A stretch of DNA of 64,000 nucleotides from Uloborus plumipes (GCA_038373865.1 JAXGGA010004755.1:20823-84822); one strand, 5' to 3'; shown: positions 34,904 to 48,579, numbered from the stretch's first letter. Numbers and translations are program-made. The notes: generated from the letters alone by a model not told the origin.

Positions 34904-35575
34904 CAGTGGCGTACTCAGGGGGTGGGCTGATAGGGCTGCAGCCCCCTCCGAAATTTCCGAAACGATTTTTTTTTTCATTTAAACTTTAATCTTTTTTTCC
35001 CCTTCCTTTCTTTCCAAAATCGCAAAATCAGAAAAGTTTTCAAGTCAAATAATTAAGTATGAGACAAAATTAAAAGGGAAAAAAAAAGATTTTTTTAAAG
35101 GTGTTAACTCGTCTATTTTACTGTATATCACTTGTATGATTATCTTATTCAATTCAATTTTCATAGTTTTTATATCAAATAGATGTTTCAGAAACGCAGA
35201 ATAATGCTTGTTCATTCATCATTGAAACCCAATAATAGGAATGATAGTAAAATCAATAGCAAAATTAACGATATTAAGACACAAATTTTCTGAAATATTG
35301 CAAGCATTTGATTTAGGAACACCTCCGCCAAGGACGAAAAAAATTTCAAATTTTAATTTTATCATTTTCTGTTTACATCAAAATGCTTTACTTTTTTAAA
35401 GAAATTATAATGATATTTTTTCAGTGATGTACTTTTGTCACATTTAATTAGCATTTATATCACAAATTCGAAACATTTACTTTTCTTAGCTACATTTTAT
35501 GAGGTGCCCCGCCCCCTCCTCCCAAAGAGTCTCGGCTCAGCCCCCCCTGAAATGATTTGTCTGCGTACGCCGCCG
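34904..35575. mobile_element. hAT-like nonautonomous element
   Basis: 672 bp from CAGTGGCGTACTCAGG to TGCGTACGCCGCCG, flanked by the exact 8-bp duplication GTTTTGAC. The right arm of the surrounding inverted repeat shows the empty site with a single copy of that octamer. Confidence 0.85.
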
Positions 35576-35680
35576 GTTTTGACTGAAATGTCTCCCATCC
35601 TGCGTAAGATTTCTATATCAGTTGCGCTTTCCGACAAAAGGCAGATTGCGATTCTCTTTTTTGTTTTATTAAAGGATGGA

Positions 35681-36397
35681 CCCGTGCGGAATTCCGCAAA
35701 AAAAAAAAAAAAAAAAAAAAAACCTCTAAACTTAAAATTTAATACGACAATTTTTATTGGCTTCATTTGCACAACATCGCCATCTACTGCCGTCGTTCTG
35801 ACAACTTTTCAAAGAGATCAAAGACACGTTCACTTTTACAACTACTACAAAAGTGATACCCTATATTAAAATCAAATACCCAAGGCTACTACTAAACTAA
35901 ATACTAACGTTATCGCAAAACTACCATAGTATTTTGAAACAATAAAAGTTACAATTAAGGTTTACCGAGCTAAGCCTTGGCTTGAAATGTCGCATTTAAA
36001 ATTGATTTGAACAACAATGTAACGATTTTGACAGTTGAGCAAAAAATTTAACTTTTTCAAACTTCAATCGCTTATAAGTCGCTTAAACGTGGATTTTCAA
36101 GATTCTCGTTACGCGGCGCTAGCGGAGAAACGTTCTAAAGAACGCATTTTTTTTAATCTTTCGAATGAAATCAAAATGGAGACGATACGACAATTATTTC
36201 GCTAGATAGAGTCAATTTTGCGCCCAAAAATTGAAGTTCGAATAAAAAACGAACCGACACTTTTTAGAGGGTGGGTCTAATTTTCGTCAATAGCCCGCGG
36301 GATAAGCTTCAAAATCATAAATTTTCTTGCAATTCGATAAAGAAATGAGCGAGTTTCGACCAGGTATAGGATTCGGCTTAGAGAAATAATATATGGA
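35681..36397. mobile_element. Unclassified 0.7-kb insertion with a poly(A) run
   Basis: Sequence absent from the matching right arm, which reads straight through at about 40470. ATGGA flanks it on both sides. A run of about 24 A lies near its start; no ORF is recognised. It may be a SINE or a LINE tail. Confidence 0.5.
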
Positions 36398-37811
36398 GAT
36401 TGATTTCCGCTTAAAACCTGGAAAGCGAAAGGGACTTAGAATTTTAAACATCGAAGAAGACGGACTTATAGTTTGACTCTCCCGAAAGCTAGTGCTGTCG
36501 TGTAATATTATGACTCGAGGAAATACCCTGGAGTTTTTGTAGTAGAGCTGTACGAAGTAAACGAAACGACCTTGATATTAGTAGAGCGGCCGTTACTTCA
36601 GTCAGGTTTGCTGTTTCATCAATCACGGCAGTTGCTATCACATATAGAATTTTGTTTAATCTTGTGAAGGCAGGCCATCTCGGTGAAGATAAAAAACATT
36701 TCATATGCGATAGCAAAAAGGTGTTTCATGCTAAAGAGCATGTTATGAAGCACTCAAGAGCAGAGGAGAGTTCCAATGTCGCAAGAAGTAACTTTACTGC
36801 AATTTTTGTAGAAAGCAGGAAGCACAACACTCTAGTCACGATGAGAACACTGGTAGCTTTCGGAAAAGCATCATCAAAGAAAGACCGTAACAGAGGAGCG
36901 CAGAGATCGCTACCTGACTCACTATACACCGAAAGAAGAAGACAACAAAGAAAAAACTTTCTGAGCAATGTGAAATTGGATTATGTGACTGGTTGAAGGA
37001 CATATGTATAGACATTTGACTTCAAATAATTGGCAGTGATACCTCCAATGAAATGTCTAGCTGTAAAGGAGGCATGCTACATTACATCGAAAAACTCCTC
37101 CATTACATACTTTTTAGATCTTTCTTTCTGCTGGCTTCACATCAGCGAGCAGATATTAAGTCATGCAGTCGCAAAACTTTACGGAGTTTCTTGAGACAAA
37201 AGAACAAAGTCTCCTGAAAAAAAAGGGTCCTTTTGAGTTATTCAGAAAATTTACTTATTGCTCTTCTTTGCTCTGAGGACTAAAGTAAAAAAGCCTTTGC
37301 ATTTGAAAAAATAGTATCAATTAGGGCTGGAAATAGTTCCGCCATCAGTGAGCTTCAATGTTTCAAACTTCCATGGAACTGATCGACTGATTAGCAACAA
37401 TTTCGTCGATATTAACAAGGGGCTCCAAAAATTCAATTGGCTTAAAATTTGTTTTTGTCTCAAGAAACTCAACTTGGGAAAAGAGTTTACCTACAGTACC
37501 AATCCAGTCCTTTTCTAGAGAAGCTGGTTCGTCACGTTTTGCGACTATATGACTTAATATCTGTTTAGTTGATGTGAAGCCAGCAAAAAGAAAGATCTAA
37601 AAAGTCTGTATTGGGGAGTTTTTCGATGTAACGTAGCATGCCCCCTTTCCAGCCAGACATTTCATTGGAGGTATCACTGCCAATTAGTTGAAGGCAAATG
37701 TCTATACCTATGTCCTTCAACCAGTCACATAATCCTATTTCACATTGCTCAGCCAGTTTTTTCTTTGTTTTCTTCTTTTGGTGTATAGTGAGTGAGGTAG
37801 CGATTTCTACC

Positions 37812-39956
37812 ATCACCGCACTAGAGAGAAGGCCGGAGCTGAGAGAGAATGAGTCTTCATTAGTGGAACATTCCTTATCGTCAAGTTTGCTCTGTACAAG
37901 ATTTGCGCTGCTATATTTTATCCCATCGGGTGCATTAAAATTAATTTCCTGCTCTTTTTTTATCGATAATAACCAATCTCCAATGCACATACAATATTTG
38001 TATTCATGAAAATACTACAGGCATTATTTAATCGTAATTTCACTTGCTTTTACTATGTCTTTGAAATTTCAAAAAAAGTGCTATTTCTTTAACCTTTGCA
38101 CTTTTTAACGTATGAAATCTTTTTTTTTTTTTTTTAAGTTGATTTCAGTTGCTCGTTTTATATTATTTGAAACAACCTGAAGCAAAAAACTTATTTGAAA
38201 CAAAATAAACATGGCAGAAACATTGACACATTTGAAACTGAAATAAGTTTATTTCAATGATAAATTATAAAATTCTATCAATATTCACGTAAACTACAGA
38301 GTACAGAATAGACATTTGTGCATATAAAACTTTGAAATATCTTGCTCAAATGTTAAACGAAATTAAAAATTGTAGCATAATTTATGTTGATATTCTGATT
38401 ATCACATTTCATTGTTACTTTGTAAATGCCTAATATTATAAATAAATGCATCAATAAATATATAATATAATCAGCTATAAATGTTTTGATCCATTTCATT
38501 TCTGTTTCAGCAAAATCAAAATTCCAGAGAAATTAAATTCTGCGTTAAATTAAAATTAGTTTTTCATAAAAATAGTATTTCCATAAAAATAAGAACTTTA
38601 AATGCATTACGAATTGTCAAATGAAAGAAACTAATACAAAGAAAGCAAAGAAGTTATATGAATACCATTAATTTCAGGTTGTAAAAATGGATTTAAAATA
38701 AAACCCAGATTTTATTATTATTTAAAAAAAAAGACTTTAGAAACTTCAATGATCCAGATAAATTTTAAGAATAAAAAATCATTTTTGCAATGTTTGAAGC
38801 TTTCTTTTTTTTAGTTGGTTGTTAAACACTTAAATGATCATTCATTTTTTCACAGTAATTTTTTAATGAGGAATTTGTTGAACTTCAAAATATTGTTTTT
38901 AAGATGTATTCAGAGCAATGTTCTGTGTTGCTTCAGTCAGTATCCAAAAAATATTCTTTCATAAAACGTATTCTTAAGGTAATTTCTGTAACTCTTTCAC
39001 GTTGCTTAGCAGATTGTAGGAACATTTCTGCCAAGGTTCAAGAAATTAGCTTTTGTACGATTATATACTTTTGTAAAATGGCATGGATTACATCAGAAGG
39101 ACAATTAAAACCGATTCTATCCAAATTCTTAATGAGCTTTTCTGCTTCAATGTTCAACTTTTTTCTGTCTAAAGGGAATTCTTACATTACTCGCAATTTG
39201 TTTTTGTTTTTAAATAAATGTGACAGCAATATCTTGCTAAATGAATCAGTACAAGTGTTATATCTAAAGTGTTTATAATATCATCATTTGAGATAGAAAT
39301 TTTGGGTGAAAAATAGTCTAAATCTAAATTAATATTATTATAAGAACTGTCAGGGTCGATGCTTAAATCATTGATACTTTTTTCATGTAATCTTGCAGTT
39401 ATTGAGAGATCCAACATACAATGCATGCCTAACTTTGATTCTGATTCAAATATTTGCATGGTTGATATATGGTACTCGGATTCCGACAGTTGCCGAAATT
39501 TACCAAAACGTATATAAATTTACTTACTTGAAAATGTGTTGCAGGAAAAAAATATCTATTTTAATGGCATGAAACCAGATCTTTCTTAAGAAATCTTCTT
39601 TCGGGAATGCAAGGATGTGGACTTTTGGACCATTTTTGTAATTTCCTTTGTATAAAGGTATGGCACACTTGTGAGGCATGTGTAGATAGATTTTTCTATT
39701 CCATCAATGCGAATAATGTAAAATAACCCAAAAAAAAGTTAAAGAGTGCATTAGAAGCACAAAAAATAACAATTTTCACGAAGAACACACCAACGCGGTT
39801 GTCAAAAGATTTGAAGTATTCGCGCTCCGTGCCTCAATCGCTCAGTGGTCAACTGGGGCAGTCCCTCGCGCACCCGAAGAAGTCGGACGACTTGTGATGA
39901 CTCATACCACCCACGTGACACACGCTACTCCGGCCTTCTCTCTAGTGCGGTGATGT
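37812..39956 (-). mobile_element. 2.1-kb TIR element, possibly P-element-like, decayed
   Basis: CATCACCGCACTAGAGAGAA and about eight further bases are repeated inverted at 39929-39956, a 28-bp terminal repeat. TTTCTAC is duplicated on the two sides, and the uninterrupted site survives in the left arm. Coding remnants run on the - strand (MCIGDWLLSIKKEQEIN; LDRIGFNCPSDVIHAI) with many stops. The CA terminus and a 7-8-bp target duplication fit P elements, but the assignment is weak. Confidence 0.6.
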
Positions 39957-40999
39957 TTCTACACTCTTCTGTTACGGTCTTTCTTTGATGATGCTTTTCC
40001 GAAAGCTACCAGTGCTCTCATCGTGACAAAGAGTTTTAGTCTTGTGCTTCCTGCTTTCTACAAAAATTGCAGTAATGTTACTTTTTGCGATATTGGAACT
40101 CTCCTCTGCTCTGGAGTGCTTCATAACATGTTCTTTAGCATGAAACACCTTTTTGCTATCGCAAGTGAGATGTTTTTAATCTTCACCGAGATGGCCTGCC
40201 TTCACAAGATCACCCAAAATACTATATGTGATAGCAACTGTCGCGGTTGATGACACAACACACCTGATTGAAGTAACGGCCGCTCTACTAATATTAAGGT
40301 AGTTTCGTTTACTTCGTACAGCTATACTACAAAATTCCAGGGTATTTCCTCGCGTCATAATATTACACGACGGTACTAACTTTCGGGATAGTGGAACTGA
40401 AAGTCCAACTTCTTCGATGTTTAAAATTGTTAGTGCCTTTCGCTTTCCAGGTTTTTAGTGGAAATCAATCCATTCTTTAATATAACAAAAAAGAATCTCA
40501 ACCTGCTTTTGTCGGAAAGTGCAACTGATATAAAAATCTTAGGCAGGATGAGAGACATTTTAGTCAAAATGCGTATGCTGGTTAAAAGTTATCGTGGGGG
40601 GGTTGGGGATAAGTAAAATGGGGGTCACTTCCAGAGGTTGCAGGTGGCATTTTCCCCTGAACAGCTGATTGCCTAACGACAGCTGTGGTAATTGACCAGA
40701 AGCGTAACCCGTTTCAGTAGGAACGATTACCGATAGTTTCTGCTCTTTTTAAAAACAAATAGAGACGAAATGTGTATTTAAATGTATTTTTTCTAAGAAA
40801 AGTACGTTTATAAGAGTTCAAAGCATGCATTTAAGATAACAGAACATTCTTTTAAAAAAACTCCCTCAGCTATATTGCGTATTCAACCTGAAAGTAGTGA
40901 ACTTTTTGAAAAAAATACCAGAGTTTTATGTAAATTGCGTTTTCCCGGTAGCTAAAATTTTTTTCAAAAAACTTTTTTTAACGGACTTCAACAAAGGAG

Positions 41000-42890
41000 G
41001 AGGTTATAAAATTCGTCGGAGAATTTTTTTTTTTTTTTTTTTTTTTTTTTGTGTTATAATATTACTCGAAGACGCCTGGACCGATTTCAAAAATTCTTGT
41101 TTTGTTTGAAAGGTCTTTCTTTCCGATTGGTCCCACCCTCTCGTGGTCCGGGTTTGATAGCGGGAACCTGCAGAAATCGTTCGAAATAGAAATCGGGATC
41201 ACAGTAATCGTAATAATGATAATTTTGAATGCAAGGCTTCTCTGGATTAATTCATTTCTATGGTCTTTTTATCTTTATACTAGCTGTGGGACCCGGCGTT
41301 GCACGGGCTTTAAAGTAGTGATGAAAATTTAAATAAACTACTCGCCGTCAAGGCGGTATATAATGATATATAACCGCCAAGGCAGCTCGCCTTTAAAGTA
41401 GCGAGGAAAGTTTCAGTAATGATATATAACCGCCAAGGCAGCTCGCCTTTAAAGTAGCGAGGAAAGTTTCAGCAAACTACTCGCCTTTAAAGTAGTAAGG
41501 AAACTTAAAACAAATTACTCGCCGCCAATTTGGCTCGCATTTAAAGGAGGGAGGAAAGTTTTAGCGAAACCGGTTTCAAAAAACTACTCCCCGCTAAAGC
41601 GGCTCGCTAAGAAACTTTCCTGCAAAAAAAAGTCAATCGCATTATTTGCACATGCTTCCTCAGGAATAAAAACAATGTCAAGTAGCACATATTTAACACT
41701 CTCCCTAATAAACAAATACAATTCCCTACCAAAAACAAATATTTCCAAACCGCTCTCTTCCTGTAACATTAATTGCAAAATTCCAAACAAAAAAGTTGTT
41801 TTAATATTTAGATCGCAGCCAAAAAAAGTCCCTGCTAAAAACATGAATTACAATTTAATTTGAAACACATTTTCAAAATGGTACCAGAAAAAAAATAAAA
41901 GCCATTAAGTATGCAGGAATTCAAGTGAAACACGGACGATCGCATTATTTGCCTTGTTGAAACGCCGTAAAATGAAATGCTTTTAAGAAACGAAATGAAG
42001 AAAAGGACACCAACAATGAATTTAAAAGATGTCGCCATAGCAACGCAATAAAACTTTAATAGTTTGATCAGGAAAGAGGTTTTCGAACTCAAAGTTCAAA
42101 CGCTTGTAACTTTTTTTCTAGTGGAGATAAAAGCTTGATTCTTCGACTGTAAGTCGAATCAATTCTGGGGTTAAAAATATCGCTCTATCCAATGGCGTAA
42201 AAATCAAAACTGTGGAATAATTAGTTTATTTTTTATTGATGGTTTTAATGAACCAAGTATTGCAAGAAATCGGGTGAAGCCTTGCAAAAGGCAAGTTTAA
42301 AAATTGAATAACTCGTGCTATGTTTAAGTTAGAGAATCGGAACAAACTGTATAGGACGGACAAAATTTTTCTGCTTCCAACGATATATAACATTAATATG
42401 TGTAAGTAATTTTTAACCCCAGTATTCAGCGATACATGAGAAAATTGCCTTGAATTCGAATAAAAAACGAATCGCTTATCGAATCTTTTCAAACTATAGC
42501 CTAAAGTCTTTCTGGATAAATGGACTATTCAACACAAAAAGAATTTTTCAAATCGAACCAGTAGTTCCTGAGATTAGCGCATTCAAACAAACAAACAAAC
42601 AAACTCTACAGCTTTATATATTAGTAAAGAGTACCAGGGGACCGAGCCCGCTCGGTAAAGAAAGAGGTTTGTAAACTTGTGTTTTTTGCTAAAATGCGAA
42701 GTATTTGTTTAGATTGCGAAGTGCTTGTTGCAATTACGCATTTAAAACAGCCGTAATTTGTTTTAAAAACACAACCTTATTTAATCCATGCTCACCATAA
42801 AATCACACGCAATTTCGTTTCATTTGGCGCCGAAGACGCGAAAGGTGTTGATGAGAATGGATGCATAGTCCCTGTTCTCCAGTACGCATT
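41000..42890. repeat. Interspersed repeat with a perfect 56-bp tandem duplication
   Basis: Begins with a T-rich run and a CTGTGGGACCCGGCGTTGCA block common in arthropod repeats. 41361-41416 and 41417-41472 are identical 56-bp units; looser copies of the GCTCGCCTTTAAAGTAG part continue to 41600. No gene is seen. Confidence 0.6.
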
Positions 42891-43222
42891 TTGTTCCAGT
42901 TGGTTTTGACTTTCATTTTACTTCACACTTTAAGGTTCCCCCCGTACATACCACAACTCGTGGTTTAACCGGGATGGGGCCCTGAAGAGCGCTTTGTTCA
43001 TTTTTGAATCAGTCCCTAGGGCCGAGCAAACCCTTGGCCCAGCATCCCCAGGAGGTATCGTTTCACTTGGAGGATTTTATGACCACGAACATTTTTAACG
43101 TTCCTCTGCCATCATTAATCAAGACGGTGGATCTTTTATCGGCTGGGCTTCCTCTATATGATCGGCCCGGGACCCTCCGGTTACGAGTCCGACGACTAAC
43201 CGATCGGACTACCGCGGCCCAC
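42890..43222 (-). repeat. tRNA-derived SINE
   Basis: The - strand from 43222 reads GGGCCGCGGTAGTCCGATCG, with TAGTCCGATCGGTTAG as an A box and GGACTCGTAACCGGAGGGTC resembling an anticodon arm and variable region, followed by an unrelated body. The 3' border is approximate. Confidence 0.6.
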
Positions 43223-43264
43223 ACCCAATTCTAACTTTATTTTGATTGATCTTCTTTAAATTTC

Positions 43265-46030
43265 AAAAACAATAATAATTCTAACGTGTTGCCAAAACTC
43301 ATTTGAAAAGTACCATAAAAATTTAAATTTACGCTGATGTGATTAAATATGAAATCCATTGTTATAATAAAACGTGGTTTCTGTGAACAGTAACAATAAG
43401 AGTAATCATAAAGAAACTAGCGAAAGAAAGCTCGCCAAACTTTTAATGAAGGCACAAAAAAACGCGTTTTTATAGAAAAAACGCAGATGTAGATGAACTC
43501 AAAAAACAAAACTTTATCTAAATACAAAATTTTATCAAAATCGTTAGAGCCGTTTTCGAGATCCGAAATATATATATACCAGAATTGCTCGTTTAAAGAT
43601 ATTAGATAGATGTAATTTTGCTTCGAAACTTAATATTTTAAGAAAATTGAGTTTCATATTTATTGATTTTTTACCTGAAATATCTTTACTAAACACTCTT
43701 GAGAGGGAAAAAAATATTTTAAAACTAACTATAACACTTTTATACTCAATTTTGAAATCGTACTTTTTTGAAAAGTAAAGTAATCTAATTTTTATAATTC
43801 AACTAGCAGTACCCGCACGGCGATGCCCGTGCAATAAATGTAAAGGAAGTTAACTAAATAAAGTTTAACTCACTCTTAAGACTTTTCTTCTTTTCGTGTG
43901 TGTGTGTGTGACTAACTTATTTATTTTTAGCGAAATTTTTACGTTTCAATGGAACTTTTGACACAACTGTAGAGCCAAGATTTTCGAAAACTCTCAACGA
44001 CCACAGCAATATTGCCCTTGAAATTTAATATAATTCACCGATTTAACCGTAATTTCAATGTAAAATTGGTCGCCAAATCTAAATTTATTAACATAGGGAA
44101 CCGATTGTATCAGGTAGATCAGCCACAACCATTCTTCCATGATTTTAATGTGAACATTAAAAGGAAAGAAATATAATGTCTTTCGTACCATCTCTTTGAA
44201 GTGATTACAATCTAACAGTGACCCTCAAATAATCAAGATTTCACTGGCCGGGAAGTTTGGAAAATTTCCCGGTTAACTGAACAGCGGTGTTACAGAAAAT
44301 GTCAGAATGGAACTATTATTATTAAAAATTTAGTGATGGCGGCATTAAATACATGTTTTAAACATGCAATAAAATACGCTTTAAACTGCAAACAACTACT
44401 GTTCCTTCCCAGACTGTTTTATTTTTCTTTCAGTTGGAGAAAGTAGTGTTTCACTGGCTGGGAGGTTTGGTAAATTTCCTGATTGTCGCCAAACTTTACG
44501 ACGCCAAATGCGAAGAGGAACTGAATAGACATCCCTAAATTTTTAACAATGATAGTTCCATTGTGACATTTTCGGGAACCCCGAATTTTGAGGAAGTCAA
44601 CTTAATAAATTTAAATTCACTTTAACCTCCTCTGAAGAAAAAATATTATATCCTTTAGTTCAAATGCGCTTCACAACCTTTTAAATTCCACTTAAAGTCA
44701 TGTTAAAGTTTAAATCAATTCGCCAAATAAATATAAGAGACAGAAAGTTAAGTAAGTAACAGGAGATATTAATTAATCAAATTGAATAAATTTTCAAGGC
44801 TTAAATCTATACGCAAATTTAAACCACAAAGTAACTTCAGGGACAAAAGAGCAGCTGATCAGGAAAATGGCTCTAGTGTTTCAGTTCTGCGTAGAGTTAG
44901 GCCTTGAAAATTGACTAAATTTGATTAATTAATATCTCCTGTCCTAGTTAACGGACAGAAACGTGCTAAAACTTTTCTTTTTCAGAAAAAAAAATCCTTT
45001 CCAACGATATATAATGTTTTGGGGTGGGGGAAGGTTTTCCCCCCTCAATTATGGCGGATACACCAAAAATGAGACTAATTAATTAATTTAAAAATAACTA
45101 ATTCGAAATTAAAAATTTGGGCTTCGAGGTGCACGAGGGCGGGGTACGTTCGAATTTTTGAGAAAAGTTTCAGGTCTGTGGGTGCTGGGGGGGCTTCTGA
45201 CCAGCGGTTACAAACGTACAAACAGACAAACGAACACCGTCATCTTTATATATATAGATAGATGTCGATGGACAATCACCACTGCTTTTATCCCATGGCT
45301 TTTGAAAAAATGAAACAGCCTGTTATCTAGTGAAGCCTTGCTTTAACATTTCAAAAACAGTAACAATTTAACGTTGCCAAATACCATAAAATTTAAACTC
45401 GCTCTGATGTGATTAAATATGAAATCCACGTTATAACAAAACGTGGTCGCCACGGAAACAGTAACAATTGATAATAATCATAAAGAAAATGGCGATGAAG
45501 AAAGCGTCTCAAACTTACTCAATGAAGGCACAAAAAACGGGTTTTTTTGCGAAAACTGGCGTTTTTACAGAAAAAACGCCGACGTAGATGAACTCAGAAA
45601 CCAAAACTCCATCTAAATACCAAGTTTTATCGAAATCGTTAGAGCCGTTTTCGAGATCCGAAAAATAAATAAATAAATATATATATATATATACAAGAAT
45701 TGCTCGTTTAAAGATATTAGAATAATGCTGATAACATTGTTTTTAAATTTCTACTTATATTAAAAACAGAGTATATTTCTATGTCCTGCTTCTTTCTCCT
45801 GAATGCCAGTGAACTGAAAGTCGAATCAGGTACCGATAGATTGGTCATTTTTCAGGCTTCATTAGTACTAATTTTTATAATTCTCCGATTTTAATAAGCG
45901 AAAATATCAGTTAATAAGTAGTCAAATTTAAAGCGATTTGTCCTAAATGATTAAATATGAAATCCATTGTTACAAAACATGGTTGCTGTGAAACAGTAAT
46001 ATCAATGATAATGAGAATTTTGAATGAATT
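43265..46030. repeat. Interspersed repeat field with direct copies
   Basis: 43265-43618 recurs as 45345-45722 (shared GTGATTAAATATGAAATCCA, ATCGTTAGAGCCGTTTTCGA and AGAATTGCTCGTTTAAAGAT), with a third partial copy at 45950-46030. A CTAGCAGTACCCGCACGGCG block at 43802 and an ATATATATAGATAGATG end near 45250 mark element borders. Unclassified; no gene is seen. Confidence 0.6.
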
Positions 46031-46159
46031 CTTAACTAAATCAAACATGAAATTCAACTAAATTTAAACTTTATTCTGAACTTTATTTAAAAGCGTAATT
46101 TTTAGTTTTTTAACTATATTTTGATTATTTTAAGTGCATTTACACCAAAAAGAATGAAA

Positions 46160-46592
46160 TAAAATATTTTTGAAAAAAAACTAGAACCGACTTCAGTTGG
46201 AAATTGCTCTAAAAAGTAAAAAATAATTTTTTTCTTTGAACACCATCGAAACTACTTTTAAACATAAGTTTTGAAGTCGGCGCAAAAACAATGTATAGAA
46301 TCATACGCAACTACAATTCAACTATAAATATAAATTTTAATGGATACATTTCATTGATTACCACACATTCGTGTAATGGTACAAATATTCTGCTTTTAAT
46401 TTTCAATGGTTTCTCGGGAAAATGTTGGCAAAATATGGTTAAATATCATTTTATCTATCGTTTTTGCTCCGACTTCAAAACTTATGTTTAAAAGTAGTTT
46501 CGTTGGTGTTCAAAGAAAAAAAATTATTTTTTACTTTTTAGAGCAATTTCCAACTGAAGTCGGTTCTATTTTTTTTCCAAAAATATTTTATT
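46160..46592. repeat. Foldback/MITE with 130-bp inverted arms
   Basis: The arm 46160-46285, including TAGAACCGACTTCAGTTGGA and CATAAGTTTTGAAGTCGG, returns inverted at 46456-46592. The spacer is about 170 bp. It adjoins an inverted fragment of the 34.4-kb repeat (46600-46700). Confidence 0.7.
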
Positions 46593-46710
46593 GTACCAAT
46601 CAACCCAAAATGAGTGAATACATAGGAAAGTGCGGGTACCAAGTCGAAAAAAAAAAAAAAAAAAAAACTTTTATTTTTATGACATGCCCTAGTGCCAAAT
46701 GCAACCAATA

Positions 46711-48579
46711 CCGTAAAACGGGGTGTATCGGAACAGCGGAAGGATTCAGAACTATACTTTCAGACCATTTTAAGAAATTGTTCATAAATACACCGTTTGG
46801 CCGTTATTTTTTTTTTAGAAAATTAATATCATAAGAAGAAGGAAAAAAACATTTTTGTCATTGTAGCAACACTACTGGCTAATAAACAAAGGCTTCAAGC
46901 GAAACGCTAAAAAACATCAAGTTTTCATCGCCTGTAAAACTTTGTATTTAAGTACAGGCTCCTTTATACTTCAAACCTAAGAATAGTATTTTTAACTATG
47001 TATATATCTGAGCAACAGACTACCACATTAGACTAGGCAACATTTTTTTGTGTCAGAAATATGAAAAGTTCTTTATAATGTCATAGGATAAGGATTCGTG
47101 GGATGAACCGAAACACTTTTATTTGTTGCTCCAATTTAAACTTATTTAAAGGAAACTGTTTGAAAAAACAAGATTCCAACCCCAATTATTCTAGTCAAGA
47201 CAGAGACAAGGATTTATTATTGTTTACCTCTTCTGGTGAGCCACTAAATCTTAGAATGACAGAAAGCTCCAGATTTAAAAATATTTTTGCTTCAGGAGAC
47301 TTCTTTTTACTTAATATGCATGGTGGTGGTGGTGGGGGGGTAATTTTTATAATAGTCAAAGCCAAGTGTGGTAATTTTTACTAAATAGCGTATAGTGGAA
47401 TAAATGCCGCAATAACCAAAGATTCTTGACATATGAATATTTTTATTGACTTTAAATTATTAGTGTAATGCCATAAAGTTTATGTATGACTGACTACCTA
47501 TTTTATATATCTGCCAAGTGTAATAATTGTTATTTATATTATTAATATCAATAACTATTCATTAACTTATTAAATATATTCAGAAAATATCTTAGCCAAA
47601 CAGAAAAATATAATACTTCACCGCTTTTATTGTCCCCAGGTTTTTTTCGCTATTAACTCCGATTCAAACGTTTTTAACATTCTCAATCAAAATCTTTTTA
47701 AAACTAACTTTCACGCTCAAAATTTAAATTCTGGTCCCGTAGCACGGGCAATGTTGCCAAAGTAAGAGTATGCTGTTATGACAATGGCTTAAACACAAAA
47801 CTACACCAGCAAACACTCAGCCATTTGACTAAACAATGGTTTTGTTGGCGAGCTGTGAAGCAGAAGTATTGGCGGAGTTTTCAAATGTGGTGAACTTATC
47901 ATCACAGGGGAGGGGAGTCATACAGACTCTGTGTAGCGTAAGTCCAGTAAACAGCCAACGATGAATACGTGGGAAAATCTTACAGGACGATCCGAAACAT
48001 GGAGACTTAAAGAAACTACAGAAAAGGTAGCGTTCATCCTCGAAGATGTAAGAAAAATAAGCCAAGACACAACTGCTCGTTTTAGGAACAAAATCATCAG
48101 CTGTTCTTATTCTCCCTTATCAATATTACTAATATTTGTGCGTCCTATTGCAGGTTAAATTGAAAAAACTAAAAATTTTAGCATGTGTTCCGATTGACCC
48201 CAATCACCGGGGGAATCGGATCTCTAAATCATTATATACAGGGAAGTCATTTCAAGTTTTTCCAGGGGGGGGGGACAAAGGGTCCAAGCACAATGCAATT
48301 TCATCGGAAAACATCAAAAACCACGCCCACTTATATGTAAATACATTGATTTCTCAAAGCCAGGGGCGGGGCAATTGACCCCCCCCCCCTGCTCCCCCCT
48401 AAATGACGGGCCTGATTATGTACTCGTATGTAAATAACGGTTCAGCATGTTTTGTCTTTGCTTGGAATATCAAAAGCAAATCAAGACAGAAGTTTTCACT
48501 TACAAAAACCAAATGAAAACGAAAATCTTTTAACTAGTTTTTTTTTACCGTCAAAGCACGGATTCACCCCGTTTTACGA
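46711..48579. mobile_element. TA-flanked pogo/Tc1-superfamily-like element, copy 2, with nested MITE
   Basis: Begins CCGTAAAACGGGG after TA and ends CCCCGTTTTACG. Internal sequence matches copy 1 at 27921-29209, including a + strand coding-like stretch (DKDLLLFTSSGEPLNLRMTE). It is interrupted by the MITE at 48239-48414. Confidence 0.7.
48239..48414. mobile_element. Small hAT-like MITE, copy 2, nested
   Basis: 176 bp, inverted relative to the copy at 23632-23804, with CAGGGAAGTCATTTCAAG and AAATGACGGGCCTG at its ends. The flanks ATTATATA and ATTATGTA are a near-perfect 8-bp duplication. Confidence 0.75.

Larger units (their letters stand above)
34380..41000. repeat. 6.6-kb inverted repeat with nested insertions
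   Basis: The left arm (34380-37195) and right arm (37450-41000) are inverted copies at roughly 80-90% identity by eye, around a loop of about 250 bp. Three later insertions interrupt it: 34904-35575 and 35681-36397 in the left arm, 37812-39956 in the right arm. In each case the other arm preserves the uninterrupted sequence. The arms carry broken coding sequence reading towards the centre, with motifs such as LVKAGHLGED and IGSDTSNEMSGWKGG, which recur in uncharacterised arthropod repeat proteins. The parent element is unclassified. Confidence 0.75.

Noticed and set aside
37565..37990. A real 141-codon gene on the - strand
   Set aside because: It spans the junction between the inverted-repeat arm and the 2.1-kb inserted element, so it is a chance fusion of two transposon remnants.
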